Source: Uloborus plumipes (lineage: Eukaryota; Arthropoda; Arachnida; Araneae; Uloboridae). From it: a stretch of 64,000 bases of DNA. This document shows positions 1-9,077 of this stretch, piece by piece. Position 1 is the stretch's first letter; every line of letters begins with the position of its first letter. A program made the translations under genes and the position numbers. The notes under the pieces were generated by a model. That model saw only the letters and a program-made list of their open reading frames with translations, did not search any database and was not told where the DNA came from. The stretch lies in contig JAXGGA010001645.1 in assembly GCA_038373865.1 (NCBI GenBank), positions 1-64,000 on the forward strand, written 5' to 3'.

Positions 1-50
1 TAGGGCAAGTTCCTAGTTGCGGGAATTGAAAAAAAAAAGAGTAGCAGAAC

Positions 51-79
51 TACACTGAAGTGACAAAAGTCATGGGATA
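51..79. repeat. left terminal inverted repeat of the Tc1/mariner element, with TA target site
   Basis: These 29 bases are the exact reverse complement of 1244-1272. The first two bases (51-52) are the TA target duplication and 53-79 is the 27-bp inverted repeat, which begins CACTGAAGTGACAAAAG. No mismatch is visible between the two ends, so the copy inserted recently or has been maintained. Confidence 0.95.
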
Positions 80-124
80 GCAATATGCAAATTTTCAGAT
101 GGCAGTAGCATCGCATAGAACAGG

Positions 125-130
125 TATAAA
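125..130 (+). promoter_or_regulatory. TATA-like box upstream of the transposase
   Basis: TATAAA lies 66 bases upstream of the first ATG of the transposase, inside the element, so transcription could start about 25-30 bases downstream and leave a short leader. The leader carries an ATG immediately followed by TGA (175-180), a minimal start-stop that could dampen translation. Both roles are inferred from sequence alone. Confidence 0.4.
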
Positions 131-195
131 TGCGCAGTGCTTTTACAGAGCTTTCATTTCTGTTCAAGTTATTCATGTGAAGAGGTTTTAACGTG

Positions 196-1239
196 ATGAT
201 GACCGCACGACGTGAATTAACAGACTTTGAACGCGGAATGTTAGTTGGAGCTAGACGCATGGGTCATGCCATTTCGGAAATCGTTAGAGAATTCAACATT
301 CCCAGATCCACTGTGTCAAGAGTGTGCCGAGAGTATGAAATTTCAGGCATAACATCCCACCATGGACAGCGCAGTGGTCGACCGCCTGCACTTAAAGATC
401 GAGACCGGCGACGTCTGCAAAGAGTCGTAAATTCTAACAGACAAGCAACACTGCGTCAAATCACCGTAGAAATCAATGTGGGACGTACAATGGACGTGTC
501 TGCTAGAACTGTGCGGAGAAATTTGGATTTCTTGGGCTATTCCAGCAGAAGACCGACTCGAGTGCCTTTACTGACAGAACGACATCGCTTGCAGCGACTC
601 TCGTGGGCACGTGAGCATATCGGTTGGTCCCTAGATGAATGGAAAACCGTGGCCTGGTCCGATGAGTCACGATTTCAGCTGGTAAGAGCCGATGGTAGGG
701 TTCGAGTGTGGCGCAGACCCCACGAAGCCATGGACCCAAACTGTCAGCAAGGCACTGTTCAAGCTGGTGGTGGCTCCGTAATGGTGTGGGCTGTTTTTTC
801 ATGGCATGGACTTGGTCCTCTAGTGCGACTGGACCGAACATTGACTGGAAATGCTTATGTGCAGCTACTTGGAGATCACTTGCAGCCATTCATGGACTTC
901 ATGTACCCAAACAACGATGGGATTTTTATGGATGACAATGCGCCATGTCACCGGGCCACAACTGTTCGCAATTGGTTTGAAGAAAATTCTGGACAATTCC
1001 AACGAATGATTTGGCCACCTAGATCGCCCGACATGAATCCCATTGAGCATTTATGGGACACCATCGAGAGGTCTGTTCGTGCCCAAAATCCTGCCCCATC
1101 AACGCTTTCACAATTATGGACGTCTATCGAGACAGCATGGCTCAATATTCCTGCAGAAGACTTCCAACGACTTGTTGAGTCCATGCCACGTCGAGTTGTT
1201 GCACTTCGCCGGGCAAAAGAAGGGCCGACACGATATTAA
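196..1239 (+). CDS. Tc1/mariner transposase, DD36E
   Basis: The product (347 aa from the ATG at 196) would bind the terminal repeats, excise the element and insert it at TA sites in the nucleus. A first helix-turn-helix spans about residues 8-50. A GRPR-like linker (SGRPPAL) lies at about 60-66 and a second helix-turn-helix at about 67-117. The catalytic domain follows, with motifs WSDESRF (Asp156), DDNAPCH (Asp247) and SPDMNPIEHLWD (Glu284). Exactly 36 residues separate Asp247 from Glu284. The frame is open from start to TAA with no frameshift, and the length is normal for Tc1/mariner. A GTG codon lies at 193 and a second ATG at 199; 196 is the first ATG in frame. The gene fills the element between its ends. 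With both ends intact, the copy could be functional, although activity cannot be judged from sequence alone. Confidence 0.95.
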   Translation: MMTARRELTDFERGMLVGARRMGHAISEIVREFNIPRSTVSRVCREYEISGITSHHGQRSGRPPALKDRDRRRLQRVVNSNRQATLRQITVEINVGRTMDVSARTVRRNLDFLGYSSRRPTRVPLLTERHRLQRLSWAREHIGWSLDEWKTVAWSDESRFQLVRADGRVRVWRRPHEAMDPNCQQGTVQAGGGSVMVWAVFSWHGLGPLVRLDRTLTGNAYVQLLGDHLQPFMDFMYPNNDGIFMDDNAPCHRATTVRNWFEENSGQFQRMIWPPRSPDMNPIEHLWDTIERSVRAQNPAPSTLSQLWTSIETAWLNIPAEDFQRLVESMPRRVVALRRAKEGPTRY

Positions 1240-1243
1240 GAGG

Positions 1244-1272
1244 TATCCCATGACTTTTGTCACTTCAGTGTA
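1244..1272. repeat. right terminal inverted repeat of the Tc1/mariner element, with TA target site
   Basis: Exact reverse complement of 51-79. The transposase stop codon lies only 4 bases before it. TA at 1271-1272 is the second copy of the target duplication. The nearest AATAAA is at 1306-1311, just outside the element. Confidence 0.95.
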
Positions 1273-2296
1273 TATACCGCAACGAAGTCCTTCTGAAACA
1301 ATGGCAATAAAATATTTCCGAACTTGTGCTAAATGAATATTTTTCTGTAACATTTAAAAGCTTTTGTTTTCTTTTCGAATAAATAAAGTTTTCCGTTGCC
1401 TATTTTCCCCAATAACGATCACTTTGGATCCACTGCGATCGTGACGAGTGAAGCATGCTGATGACGAATAGCAATATGCACCACATGCTAAGACTGCGAC
1501 TCATACGCTCTTACTTATCGGCCATTTCGGTTCACAATAAACTGCTGAACTGAATTAGTCTGGCTCTGATAAAAGTAATCTCGATGAGGTAGGGAAGGGA
1601 AGGGTGTCTGTGTCGTCATAAGAAGGAAAACACGTCAAGCAAATATGATGACTGTTAGACGTGCACTGTAAAAAAATGAATGTTGTTTTTTATGTAGCAA
1701 AAAATGTAGCAAAAAAGTGCTACATTTTCACTTTTGATCAGCTATTTTGTTTGAGAATGTGAACGAAAATGGTGGCCGTACGTCGTCTTGTTATCTGATT
1801 CTGCAGTGGAAATTCTGAGTGGAACGTCGCCGCTCGTGGGGTGCAGAATACTAATCAAGTTCACCTTTTAATAAGGCTTTTAGGAAACTATCCGCTGATG
1901 CTTCTTGAAACATGGCATTTTGGAGAAATAAATTTTTAAAATGGTGTGCGCGTTCTTTCAGAACTTAGTTTTTTTTTTGCAACTGAAAACCTTTGTGTTG
2001 TTGGTTTGAAAATGCGCTTTCTGCGCGATATGTGAAATTGCAGTTTTATTCTTAATTGATGTGAAGTGTCTATGACATTTTGTACCTGCTCATGTATCTG
2101 CGTTTTGTACAAACAAGGAGGATTCATTTGAATTTTTTTTCCTTGTTAAAAACTAGGGAAAAAAAAAAGCGTGGCGGTTTTTTTAACTCGAAAAAAAGCG
2201 CTCCAGACGATTTTTTTAACAAGAATTATTTATTAGATATATTTTTATTTGTTTACCCTTTTATTTATTTATATTTATTTTTTATTTTTGTGAAGT
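1273..2296. other. non-coding stretch, no gene seen
   Basis: AT-rich sequence with homopolymer A and T runs, especially 2126-2230. The only recognisable item is a short orphan MITE end at 1664-1690, listed separately. Short open frames here look fortuitous. Confidence 0.6.
1664..1690. repeat. orphan end of the ACAGT-module MITE family
   Basis: CACTGTAAAAAAATGAATG followed by TTGTTTTT matches the terminus of the larger elements at 8696-9075 and 32399-32734. No matching second end was found nearby, so this is a broken copy or a solo end. Confidence 0.55.
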
Positions 2297-2308
2297 ATTA
2301 AAGATTTG
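2297..2308. repeat. left target-site duplication of the SINE
   Basis: ATTAAAGATTTG here recurs exactly at 2625-2636 after the SINE tail. A duplication of this length is typical of LINE-driven retrotransposition. Confidence 0.9.
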
Positions 2309-2624
2309 CGCCGGCCACTCGGTCTAGTGGTTAGAGGAGTCTGACCCAGATAGCGTGGTCCCGGGTTCGAATCCCGGCTCGGGCATGGACGTACTTTCAT
2401 TCTCTTTTGTCCCTTCCCTGTATGAATGTGTGTATGAATGGATGCCTGCCCTATAAACGGATCTTATGGCACGTGTGTTGAGCTAAAAATTCGGACTTCC
2501 ACCTAAAATGGTGCTCATAAAAACGGAAGGCGTACCAATTCTGCCTTAAATCGAGTAGATTCATCTACTCGAGCTCGGGCACCCGAGTGGCATAAGTAAC
2601 AACAACAACAACAACAACAACAAC
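2309..2624 (+). mobile_element. tRNA-derived SINE, full length
   Basis: The head is tRNA-like: an A box (GGTCTAGTGGTTAG, 2321-2334) and a consensus B box (GGTTCGAATCC, 2364-2374) form an internal RNA polymerase III promoter. A tRNA-unrelated body of about 200 bases follows. It ends in two adjacent hairpins: TCGAGTAGA/TCTACTCGA (2551-2572) and CTCGGG/CCCGAG (2574-2587). The tail is an (AAC)n repeat (2598-2624). Direct repeats of 12 bases flank the unit exactly. These are the parts of a complete SINE mobilised by a partner LINE. The 3' hairpins may be what the partner reverse transcriptase recognises (inference). The exact tRNA ancestor is not assigned. Confidence 0.92.
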
Positions 2625-2636
2625 ATTAAAGATTTG
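2625..2636. repeat. right target-site duplication of the SINE
   Basis: Exact copy of 2297-2308 directly after the (AAC)n tail. Confidence 0.9.
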
Positions 2637-2951
2637 CTTAAATGTATGAATATATATTATTAGCTGCCTACGCATTGTATAAAAAGTGTTCTTACTTACT
2701 TAATTTTTTTTTTCAACTATTCGTCATCTGTTTAAAAAACCTATGATGGGGAGAACCGAAAAGTTATAAAACTTTTACCACTATGATCCCGACCCCACCC
2801 CCCCTAAAGGGTCAACATTACTGTCTGGCCGCGAAAACCGCGACTAGCACTCACGAACCATTCCACTTAAGAAAGGGATGATGGGTTGTAAGTGGGAGCG
2901 TTTTCAATGTAAAACTTGCATTTGCTATCATTTTGACATATTCAACTAAAC

Positions 2952-4204
2952 CAGTGGTGGCCAACCCGCGGCACGCGTGCCACAGAGTGGCACGGCAAGG
3001 TATTCATAGTAGCACGCGAAGAATTATCAGATAATTGAAAGAAAATAATGAGTTCAGGCTCTTTGCTACCACTAAAAAAATACCTTGATTAATTTTTAAT
3101 TGTAATTATATTGACGTAAAAAATACAGTCAATATAATCAAGGCTGATTCAGGCCCGTCATTTAGGGGGGTCAATTGCCCCCCCCCCTGACTTTGAGAAA
3201 TTAATGTATTTACATATAAGTGGGCGAGGTTTTTGGCGTTTTCAGATGAAATTGCATTGTGTTTGGACCCTTTGCTCCCCCCCCCTGGAAAAACTTGAAA
3301 TGACGGCCCTGGTCTGATTACAGGAAATTTGAGCTTCAGTTAAAAATTTTCAGCGGGCCGGGCCAAAAATGAGATTGAGAGCTATTGTTTAACAATTCCA
3401 GATTCTACTTGTGAGTGCATTTAAGAGAATGTTATGCGTTTCTCAAAAGTGCATTTCTAAAGAGAGTTTTTAGAAATACGTAATGTTTGGAGAATTTGTT
3501 TCAGTGTGCGTACTATCAGTGGCGTAGCTAGGGGTTGGCAGAGGAGTGGCTCTTGCCACGGGCGCAGCAGCCAGGGGGCGGCATTTTGACCAAGTTAAAA
3601 AAAAATAGAAAATAAAGGTACGAGTTTTTTTCTTTTTTAGTAAAAACGTATTGAAGAATAAAAACTCGGAGGCTTTGGTGACCTCTCTTCAGGACTCCCC
3701 TGACTTCAGGAAAAGTTAAAGTAGCAAGCTGTAGTTGGGTATATAATGTTTTAGTAGAGAATGAGTGGTTTTAAAAAGATTTCTGAAAAAAAAACTGAAA
3801 AAATCCAGGGTTTTCATCCAAAACTATAAAAAACTTGGATATACGACTAAAATCCTAGGTGGGCTGGGCTTTTTTTTAAAAAAAAAGGGTTTTTTCAAAC
3901 CCTGATTCGAAACAAACTGAATTTAGGAAGAGTGTTTTTAAGGGGGGGGGGGGTCCTTGTTCTTGAGTTGCTCTGAAGCATGTGGGGAGGGGATAATCAT
4001 TTTGGGGTGGGGGAAGGGATGGGTACACCTGCGGATTTATATAGAAAAAATGTGCTGTTTGTGAGTAAAAACCAAAAAAAAGCCTATAAATACCATTTTC
4101 TCACCTTTTCACATTTTTCAATTTATTCAAAAAATTGAAAGTGGCACGCAGAACTATTTTCCCCCTGAAAGTGGCACTCTCCCAAAAAAGGTTGGCCACC
4201 CCTG
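2952..4204. mobile_element. hAT-type non-autonomous DNA transposon
   Basis: Terminal repeats CAGTGGTGGCCAACC and GGTTGGCCACCCCTG match at 14 of 15 positions. They are flanked by a perfect 8-bp direct repeat AACTAAAC (2944-2951 and 4205-4212). Eight-base duplications and CAG-G-G termini are diagnostic of hAT. No transposase frame remains. A smaller hAT MITE (3150-3311) sits inside. CAGTGGCGTAGCTAGG near 3520 resembles the left end of a further degraded hAT copy. Long G runs and T/A runs fill the rest. Confidence 0.9.
3150..3311. mobile_element. hAT MITE (CAGGRCCGTCATTT family), copy 1, nested
   Basis: The element has ends CAGGCCCGTCATTT and AAATGACGGCCCTG with a central poly-C/G pair. The 8-bp flanks GGCTGATT (3142-3149) and GTCTGATT (3312-3319) differ at one base. 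Copy 4 at 57175-57348 shares the interior, for example GAAATTGCATTGTGTTTGGA. It lies inside the larger hAT element, so it inserted later. Confidence 0.88.
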
Positions 4205-4392
4205 AACTAAACTATGTATTTGAAATTAGCATCGTTCAATGTTGTTTGATATGGCTTAAAATGCTTCTTATTATTCTTCTCCTTATTGTTATCTTACCTA
4301 TTACCCCTATTTTGGTAAGATCAGAGAAGACATGATGCATGTGTAAAGTCGCGGAAGGTTTTACCTAAGAAAATCAGACAATGAATTCAAAC

Positions 4393-5484
4393 TGCATAAA
4401 CACACGAACATATAAATGCTCGATTAAAACTCTTCAGGTAGAACTAGAGATACAGCTCTTCTTTCTCCCTTTTTTTTAAGGCAGGAAAGCGTGAAAGTGT
4501 TGCTACTGTATTCCATTTCCTCCGATGTTGAATGCTTGTTAAAATCACACAAGCGAGAAAATTCAGTTGACCACATTTTTGAGGCTTTTTCAGACTTTCC
4601 ATTCGTGAGAAACAAACAAGCTTGTTGATTCGTGTGGGGTCTGCGATAACCATTTAATTAAACGCTCTTTAGTGGTTATATCTTGGTTTTTCTCAAGGCA
4701 CTCACTCTAGTTAAAACCCACATTTCCTGTGTTTATAAATGATTGCTGGTTTGCGTGATAAAAGAAGGGGGGAGGGACGTTTCTCTGTCCATTTGCATTG
4801 TTTGGATTTTCGGATGTTTGACTAACAATTACCCAAGAGTGCTACTCGTTATCCACCATCCACCAAAATTCTAGTTTCAGCAAATCAAAAAATTCCAACG
4901 GCCTTACTTTGTGCTTTATTAAAAAGAAATGTCGTAGGATTTTCCAAGAATCCTTAAAAATAACGAGGCGAAAGGAAATTGCTTGTTATTCAAAACCTCA
5001 TCATCTTGGGAAGTGAAAACCTGCTTAACTATTGAAACTGAAGAAACAGAGAGAAAAAAAAAGACCACCTTCTCGAAAGTCATTTAACGCTTTATGATTT
5101 AGTAAACGGTTGTTTTGTTAGCAAGTAAATAGTTTCTGAGAAAAAATGAGAAAACGCGAAAGAAAGACCACTTAAATTGGTACCTTCTAGGTCCCGCCTT
5201 AAAATGTCCTTGGAAGAAGGAGTGAGGGGGGTGAGCAATCGCCAAGTATCTAGGACTTGTAGTATGTTCATCAGTTGGTTTTAATATTCCTGTATATGAT
5301 AGTTTTTTTAAAACTATGTTTTAATAATTCTCAAATGTAGCTTCCTTAAAGCGATAAATTTCATAAAATGTTGCTTACACGCGTTTTTTAATAACAAAAT
5401 ATATTTTTTTTGATGCAGACAACGTTTCGAGCTTCGGATATTAAGCCGTTCAGCACCGGAAGCTCAAACCGTTTTTTGTACTGA
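4393..5484. other. non-coding stretch, no gene seen
   Basis: AT-rich sequence without a supported gene, repeat end or RNA. Short frames around 4424-4653 show no recognisable domain. Confidence 0.6.
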
Positions 5485-5665
5485 CAGGACCGTCATTTTG
5501 GGCAATCATGGGGGGTCAATTGACTCCCCCTCTGAATTTTAAAAACACAATGCAATTATGAATTTTTGCACATATTCTGTTTGTTTTTCCTTTTAAGTGC
5601 AGTTAATTTATGCCCTTTGTCCCCCCCCCCCCCCCCAACTTGGAAATTTTAAAATAACGTGTCTG
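5485..5665. mobile_element. hAT MITE (CAGGRCCGTCATTT family), copy 2, degraded
   Basis: Left end CAGGACCGTCATTTTGGG is clear. The right end AAATAACGTGTCTG is mutated. GGGGGGTCAATTG and the later C run match copy 1. Flanks TGTACTGA (5477-5484) and CGTATTGA (5666-5673) agree at 6 of 8 bases, both differences being transitions. Confidence 0.75.
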
Positions 5666-5673
5666 CGTATTGA

Positions 5674-6975
5674 ACAAGAATTTCCTCGTAAACTTGAACG
5701 TACGTGGAATAATTTTGAAAAGTTGAAACTTTTTAATTAATTCACTTCTATCGTATTTTTATGTTTTTTTTTCTTTTTTTCTTTACGTCATTTAGTGCCT
5801 TCGTTAACTTAACATTGCTTTAAATTTTGTGCTTCATTTCTAAAATGAGTCATGTATTTTGTATTTGAAAGCATTGCTGTTTTGATAGCATTTATTTAAT
5901 TTTAGTCTTTATTTAATAAAAACAAGGGTTGAGAGAGAAGGGCATTGCACTGGTTTTATTTATTTGTTTGTGATTTTAGTGAGAAATTTAATGTTAGCTT
6001 GCTGACTTTTGTTAGAATTTTTGAAATAGTTTTGCTGTTTCATTTGGTTTTAATTAAAACGCATAATATTAATGGTTTTAAAATTGCTAATAGGTTTTTG
6101 AAAAATGTTGTATTGTATACTAATGATTCTTTTACACTGTTTACACATGCTATTTTATGAAATAAAATATCAGCACAGCAAAAAATAGCAATTGATATTT
6201 GTCTTCATCGCGTCTAAATAAAATTCAAGAAAAATCTATGAGTTTTGAATTTTCATTTAAGATAAATGGAGAGAAAATGATCAGCACTAAAAAGTACCTA
6301 ATTCAAATGCGATTCTATAAATAAATACGCTTTTTTTTTCAAATGTCAGCTTTAGATATTGGTTTGAAATATGTCTATTTTTTTTTCTTATTCACATTGT
6401 CGGTAATGATTTAAACGAAAATTCAACGAACCACTTTAATCTTTGAACTTCTAACATTAAATTGAATAAGTGTTTCTTGAGGCTTAAAATTGGAAAATGC
6501 TACCTTAAGAGTTTCTCGATCTCTTACGAGAAGGAATTTTACAAATTTCTTAAATTTTCAATTAGAAACGTTAAAATTTCAAAGGTATATTCATTCAAGC
6601 AAAAACCTTAACTCGTGTTCCCTCAAGGCAAGGTAATTTATTAATTCGACTCTGATGAATATAGTTATCATCAACATTTTGTTTATTTTAAATAGTTCAT
6701 TTTAAAGTTCAGTATGCTCTAGTAGTTATAGCTTTAAGGAAGGACTTTCTATAAATTTACGCATGAAATAATTATTTATAATTAGTTTTTTAAGCAAGTA
6801 CCATTCACCTTAAAATTCAGAAAAGGAGCTAGTTGGAAGCTACTTATTTAACGAATAAAATACGATCTGTCCTCTCGATAGAATAAAATCAGCAAAAATA
6901 ATTGCTGGATAAAATATCTGGATTGGTGCTTATTAAAACTAATAACTGGTACTTATTAGAAGTTATAACAATTCT
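5674..6975. other. non-coding stretch, no gene seen
   Basis: Strongly AT-rich sequence with many A and T runs. No coding, RNA or mobile-element boundary could be supported. Confidence 0.6.
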
Positions 6976-7170
6976 AAATAATTGACGATCGCAAACTCTA
7001 TTCTTCAGAAGAATTGGATCTGAACTAATTGGTACACTTGGGGGGCATTCGAATTGGGAAATTTTCGGATTAACAAGGTTTTTCGAGTTCCCATCGTTTA
7101 CTTTGGAATATGAGGGAGAAGGGGCATATGTTAGCACATTCGATTATTTGTTCTAGCATTATTGGTCTTT
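6976..7170. repeat. dispersed repeat, copy 1
   Basis: Shares AATAATTGACGATCGCA, GAACTAATTG, a G-rich middle and GATTAACAAGGTTT, in the same order, with 28218-28415. Class unknown; no flanking duplication or terminal repeat was identified. Confidence 0.6.
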
Positions 7171-7506
7171 CTTTGAATATTTCACTGATTTATTTTGGGT
7201 TTCGCTAGTGCAATATTAAAAGATCAAACGGCGACGCAGAAGTGAAATGATTAACAATGTCGAGGGACTTTTATAGCTTTTGTACATAATGCTCAGTGTT
7301 GTTGTAAAAGTCCCATTTTCTTCATGTAGGGGAAGGGGCCAGTTGCAGGCGACCGAATGTTCCCCAATCTAACTTTATACTTACTCCTTTTTTTATGTAA
7401 TTCATTGCTATTTATGTGATATCACCAATTGGATTTGCTAAAGCATTGGTATAAAAAACTGTTGATATTTAAAAATAAATAAGTAAATATTCCGAGGCGT
7501 AATGGA
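7171..7506. other. non-coding stretch, no gene seen
   Basis: Between the dispersed repeat and the hAT element there is only AT-rich sequence. Confidence 0.6.
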
Positions 7507-7514
7507 GCTTAGAC

Positions 7515-8215
7515 CGGCGTTTCTCAACCCTTTTATTTATTTATATTTTATTTTATTTATTTATTATTATTGTTATTATTATTATTATTTTTTGAAACCA
7601 TGGGAATGGCGAAAGATTTTGAAAAAAATTCGCGAACACCTGAGTTTTTTTTTTTTTTTTTTCTTTTTTCATCTGTTAAGAAAAAAAAAAAACTTTCGAC
7701 TTGGGACCGGTAATAACGTGTGAAAAAAAATTTAAAGAGTTTATTTCTGTGTCTTGGCTCTAAAAGGGCCAAAGTCAATTTTTTCACATTCTGTGTTATT
7801 TGCATCAAAAGTTTCAAATTTAGTAAAACTCTAATTCTACAAAGGCCAATGTCTAGACATTGGCCTTTGTAGAATTAGAGTTTTACTAAATTTGAAACTT
7901 TTTATGTAAATAACACAGAATGTGAAAAAATTGACATTGGCCCTTTTAGAACCAAGCCACAGATTTATTTTCTTCTTTACAAAGAGATAACAAACTTTTT
8001 TAAAATGTACTTGGTATTTTAGAACTGTCCCAAAAAAACTTGTCGTATAGTATATTTATTAGTATTATTTTATTATTGAATCGTTTATTTATTATATATT
8101 ATTTTTTTATTCACTTATTTTTTTTTTAACGTGGACAAGCAAAAATCTCTACGAAGCGGTCAAATTTTTCTGCGGACCAGTGCCAGTCGTCCGGACCTCT
8201 GATTGAGAATCGCAG
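7515..8215. mobile_element. hAT-type non-autonomous element with a palindromic core
   Basis: The left end reads CGGCGTTTCTCAACCC and the right end GATTGAGAATCGCAG, a degraded version of the CAGCGTTTCTCAACC hAT terminus. Eight-base flanks GCTTAGAC (7507-7514) and GCTCAGAC (8216-8223) differ by one transition. Inside are TTATT-rich low-complexity arms and a large perfect-centre palindrome (7736-7973). No transposase remains. Confidence 0.85.
7736..7973. repeat. large palindrome, arms about 119 bp with no spacer
   Basis: The two arms meet at 7854/7855 in GTCTAGAC. The innermost part (from TAGTAAAACTCTAATTC to the centre) is a perfect match. Outward matching continues with scattered mismatches through CAAAGTCAATTTTTTCAC and TCTAAAAGGGCC. 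The palindrome could form a cruciform, or a long hairpin RNA if transcribed. Confidence 0.9.
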
Positions 8216-8223
8216 GCTCAGAC

Positions 8224-8695
8224 CGATGTAGCTTGAATTGTGAGTCATTAGTCTTAATATAAAATTAAAAACCAAAAGTGAAGTTTACATACCACACACT
8301 AGACATAATCATACAATAAAAAAGAAGATACTGCTCTCACAGAGGCGCCAAAGAGAGTAAAAACCATATGGCTTTTCTCAAGAATGAAGCTGACATGTCA
8401 TAAATAAATCACGCAAGTATTCGAGTAGATGATCCTCTTAAGTAAATATATTAATTCGGTCTTTGAGACCGAGCACTTGAATTAAGCAGTTAAGCTCCCA
8501 ATAGCGCCCCGAAGTCACTGAAACCTCCCGAAATTATTTCTAATTCAGCAATATGAAAGCAATACATGATTCGACAAATCCAAAATCCCGCATGCCAGGT
8601 CACAGGGGTCACTAAAAAGTACCTTGAGCGACTAGTTTTTTTTTTTTTAGAAAAAAAAAATCTTTCAGAAACCATGTCATACTGAATTTCCCTAA
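8224..8695. other. non-coding stretch, no gene seen
   Basis: AT-rich DNA without supported features. A T run and an A run sit close together at 8637-8661. Confidence 0.6.
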
Positions 8696-9075
8696 ACTGT
8701 AAAAAATGAATGTTGTTTTTTCAATATAATACAGCTAATTTTATAGTAATACACTGTAAAATTTCTACTTTTACAGTACTAAATTGTAACATTGTTAATT
8801 TTACTCTAATAAACTGTATATTTGCTAATTTTACAGTTTATTACCGTGCATTTTACAGTTTTAAACTGGAACCTCTGCTGCCGCTATTATACTGTTGTTT
8901 TTACAGTATAATACAACTAAATTTTACGGCAATAAACTGTAAAAATTTTAACTTTACAGTAAGAAACTGTAAGATTACTAGTTTTACATTTTATTACTGT
9001 GCATTTTACAGTTTTAAATTGGAACCTTGGCTGCCGGAATTGCACTGTAAAAACAACACTTCATTTTTTGCAGTG
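8696..9075. mobile_element. ACAGT-module MITE, copy A (dimeric)
   Basis: The ends read ACTGTAAAAAATGAATG and CATTTTTTGCAGTG, flanked on the right by TA. The body is two head-to-tail units of roughly 190 bp. Each unit starts near TGTTGTTTTTACAGTATAAT and ends near CTGGAACCTCTGCTGCC. Within the units, 9-bp arms of the form TTTTACAGT/ACTGTAAAA recur around short AATAA spacers, so the element is an array of small hairpins. The TA flank and CACTG terminus fit a Tc1/mariner-type MITE. A 132-codon open frame crosses it but is a repeat artefact. Confidence 0.82.
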
Positions 9076-9077
9076 TA

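Larger units (their letters stand above)
53..1270 (+). mobile_element. Tc1/mariner transposon of DD36E (Incomer-like) type, apparently intact
   Basis: A 1,218-bp element is bounded by perfect 27-bp inverted repeats and flanked on both sides by the dinucleotide TA, the target duplication of the Tc1/mariner superfamily. It holds one uninterrupted transposase gene. Spacing between the second Asp and the Glu of the catalytic triad is 36 residues, the hallmark of the DD36E group described as Incomer, rather than the DD34E of classical Tc1. Length, single-gene layout and short terminal repeats fit that group. GC content is visibly higher than the surrounding DNA. The DD36E spacing is counted directly; the Incomer family name is inferred and needs a tree. 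Confidence 0.93.
2818..4392 (+). repeat. dispersed repeat family, copy 1, interrupted by a hAT element
   Basis: The outer parts (2818-2951 and 4213-4392) match 21274-21595 along their whole length, for example ACTTGCATTTGCT, GACATATTCAACTAAA, TATGTATTTGAAATTAGCAT and GCGGAAGGTTTT. The hAT element at 2952-4204 splits this copy. The copy at 21274 lacks the insertion and so acts as an empty site. Its class is unknown; no protein or tRNA part is seen. Confidence 0.75.

Noticed and set aside
503..889. minus-strand 128-codon frame inside the Tc1 element
   Set aside because: Shadow of the transposase gene on the other strand.
2310..2385. functional tRNA gene
   Set aside because: The A and B boxes are present, but the segment is the head of a SINE with a body, (AAC)n tail and target duplication, and no clean cloverleaf with a paired acceptor stem was seen.
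7557..7817. 86-codon minus-strand frame
   Set aside because: It is made of Lys and Asn runs from TTATT and poly-T low complexity within the hAT element.
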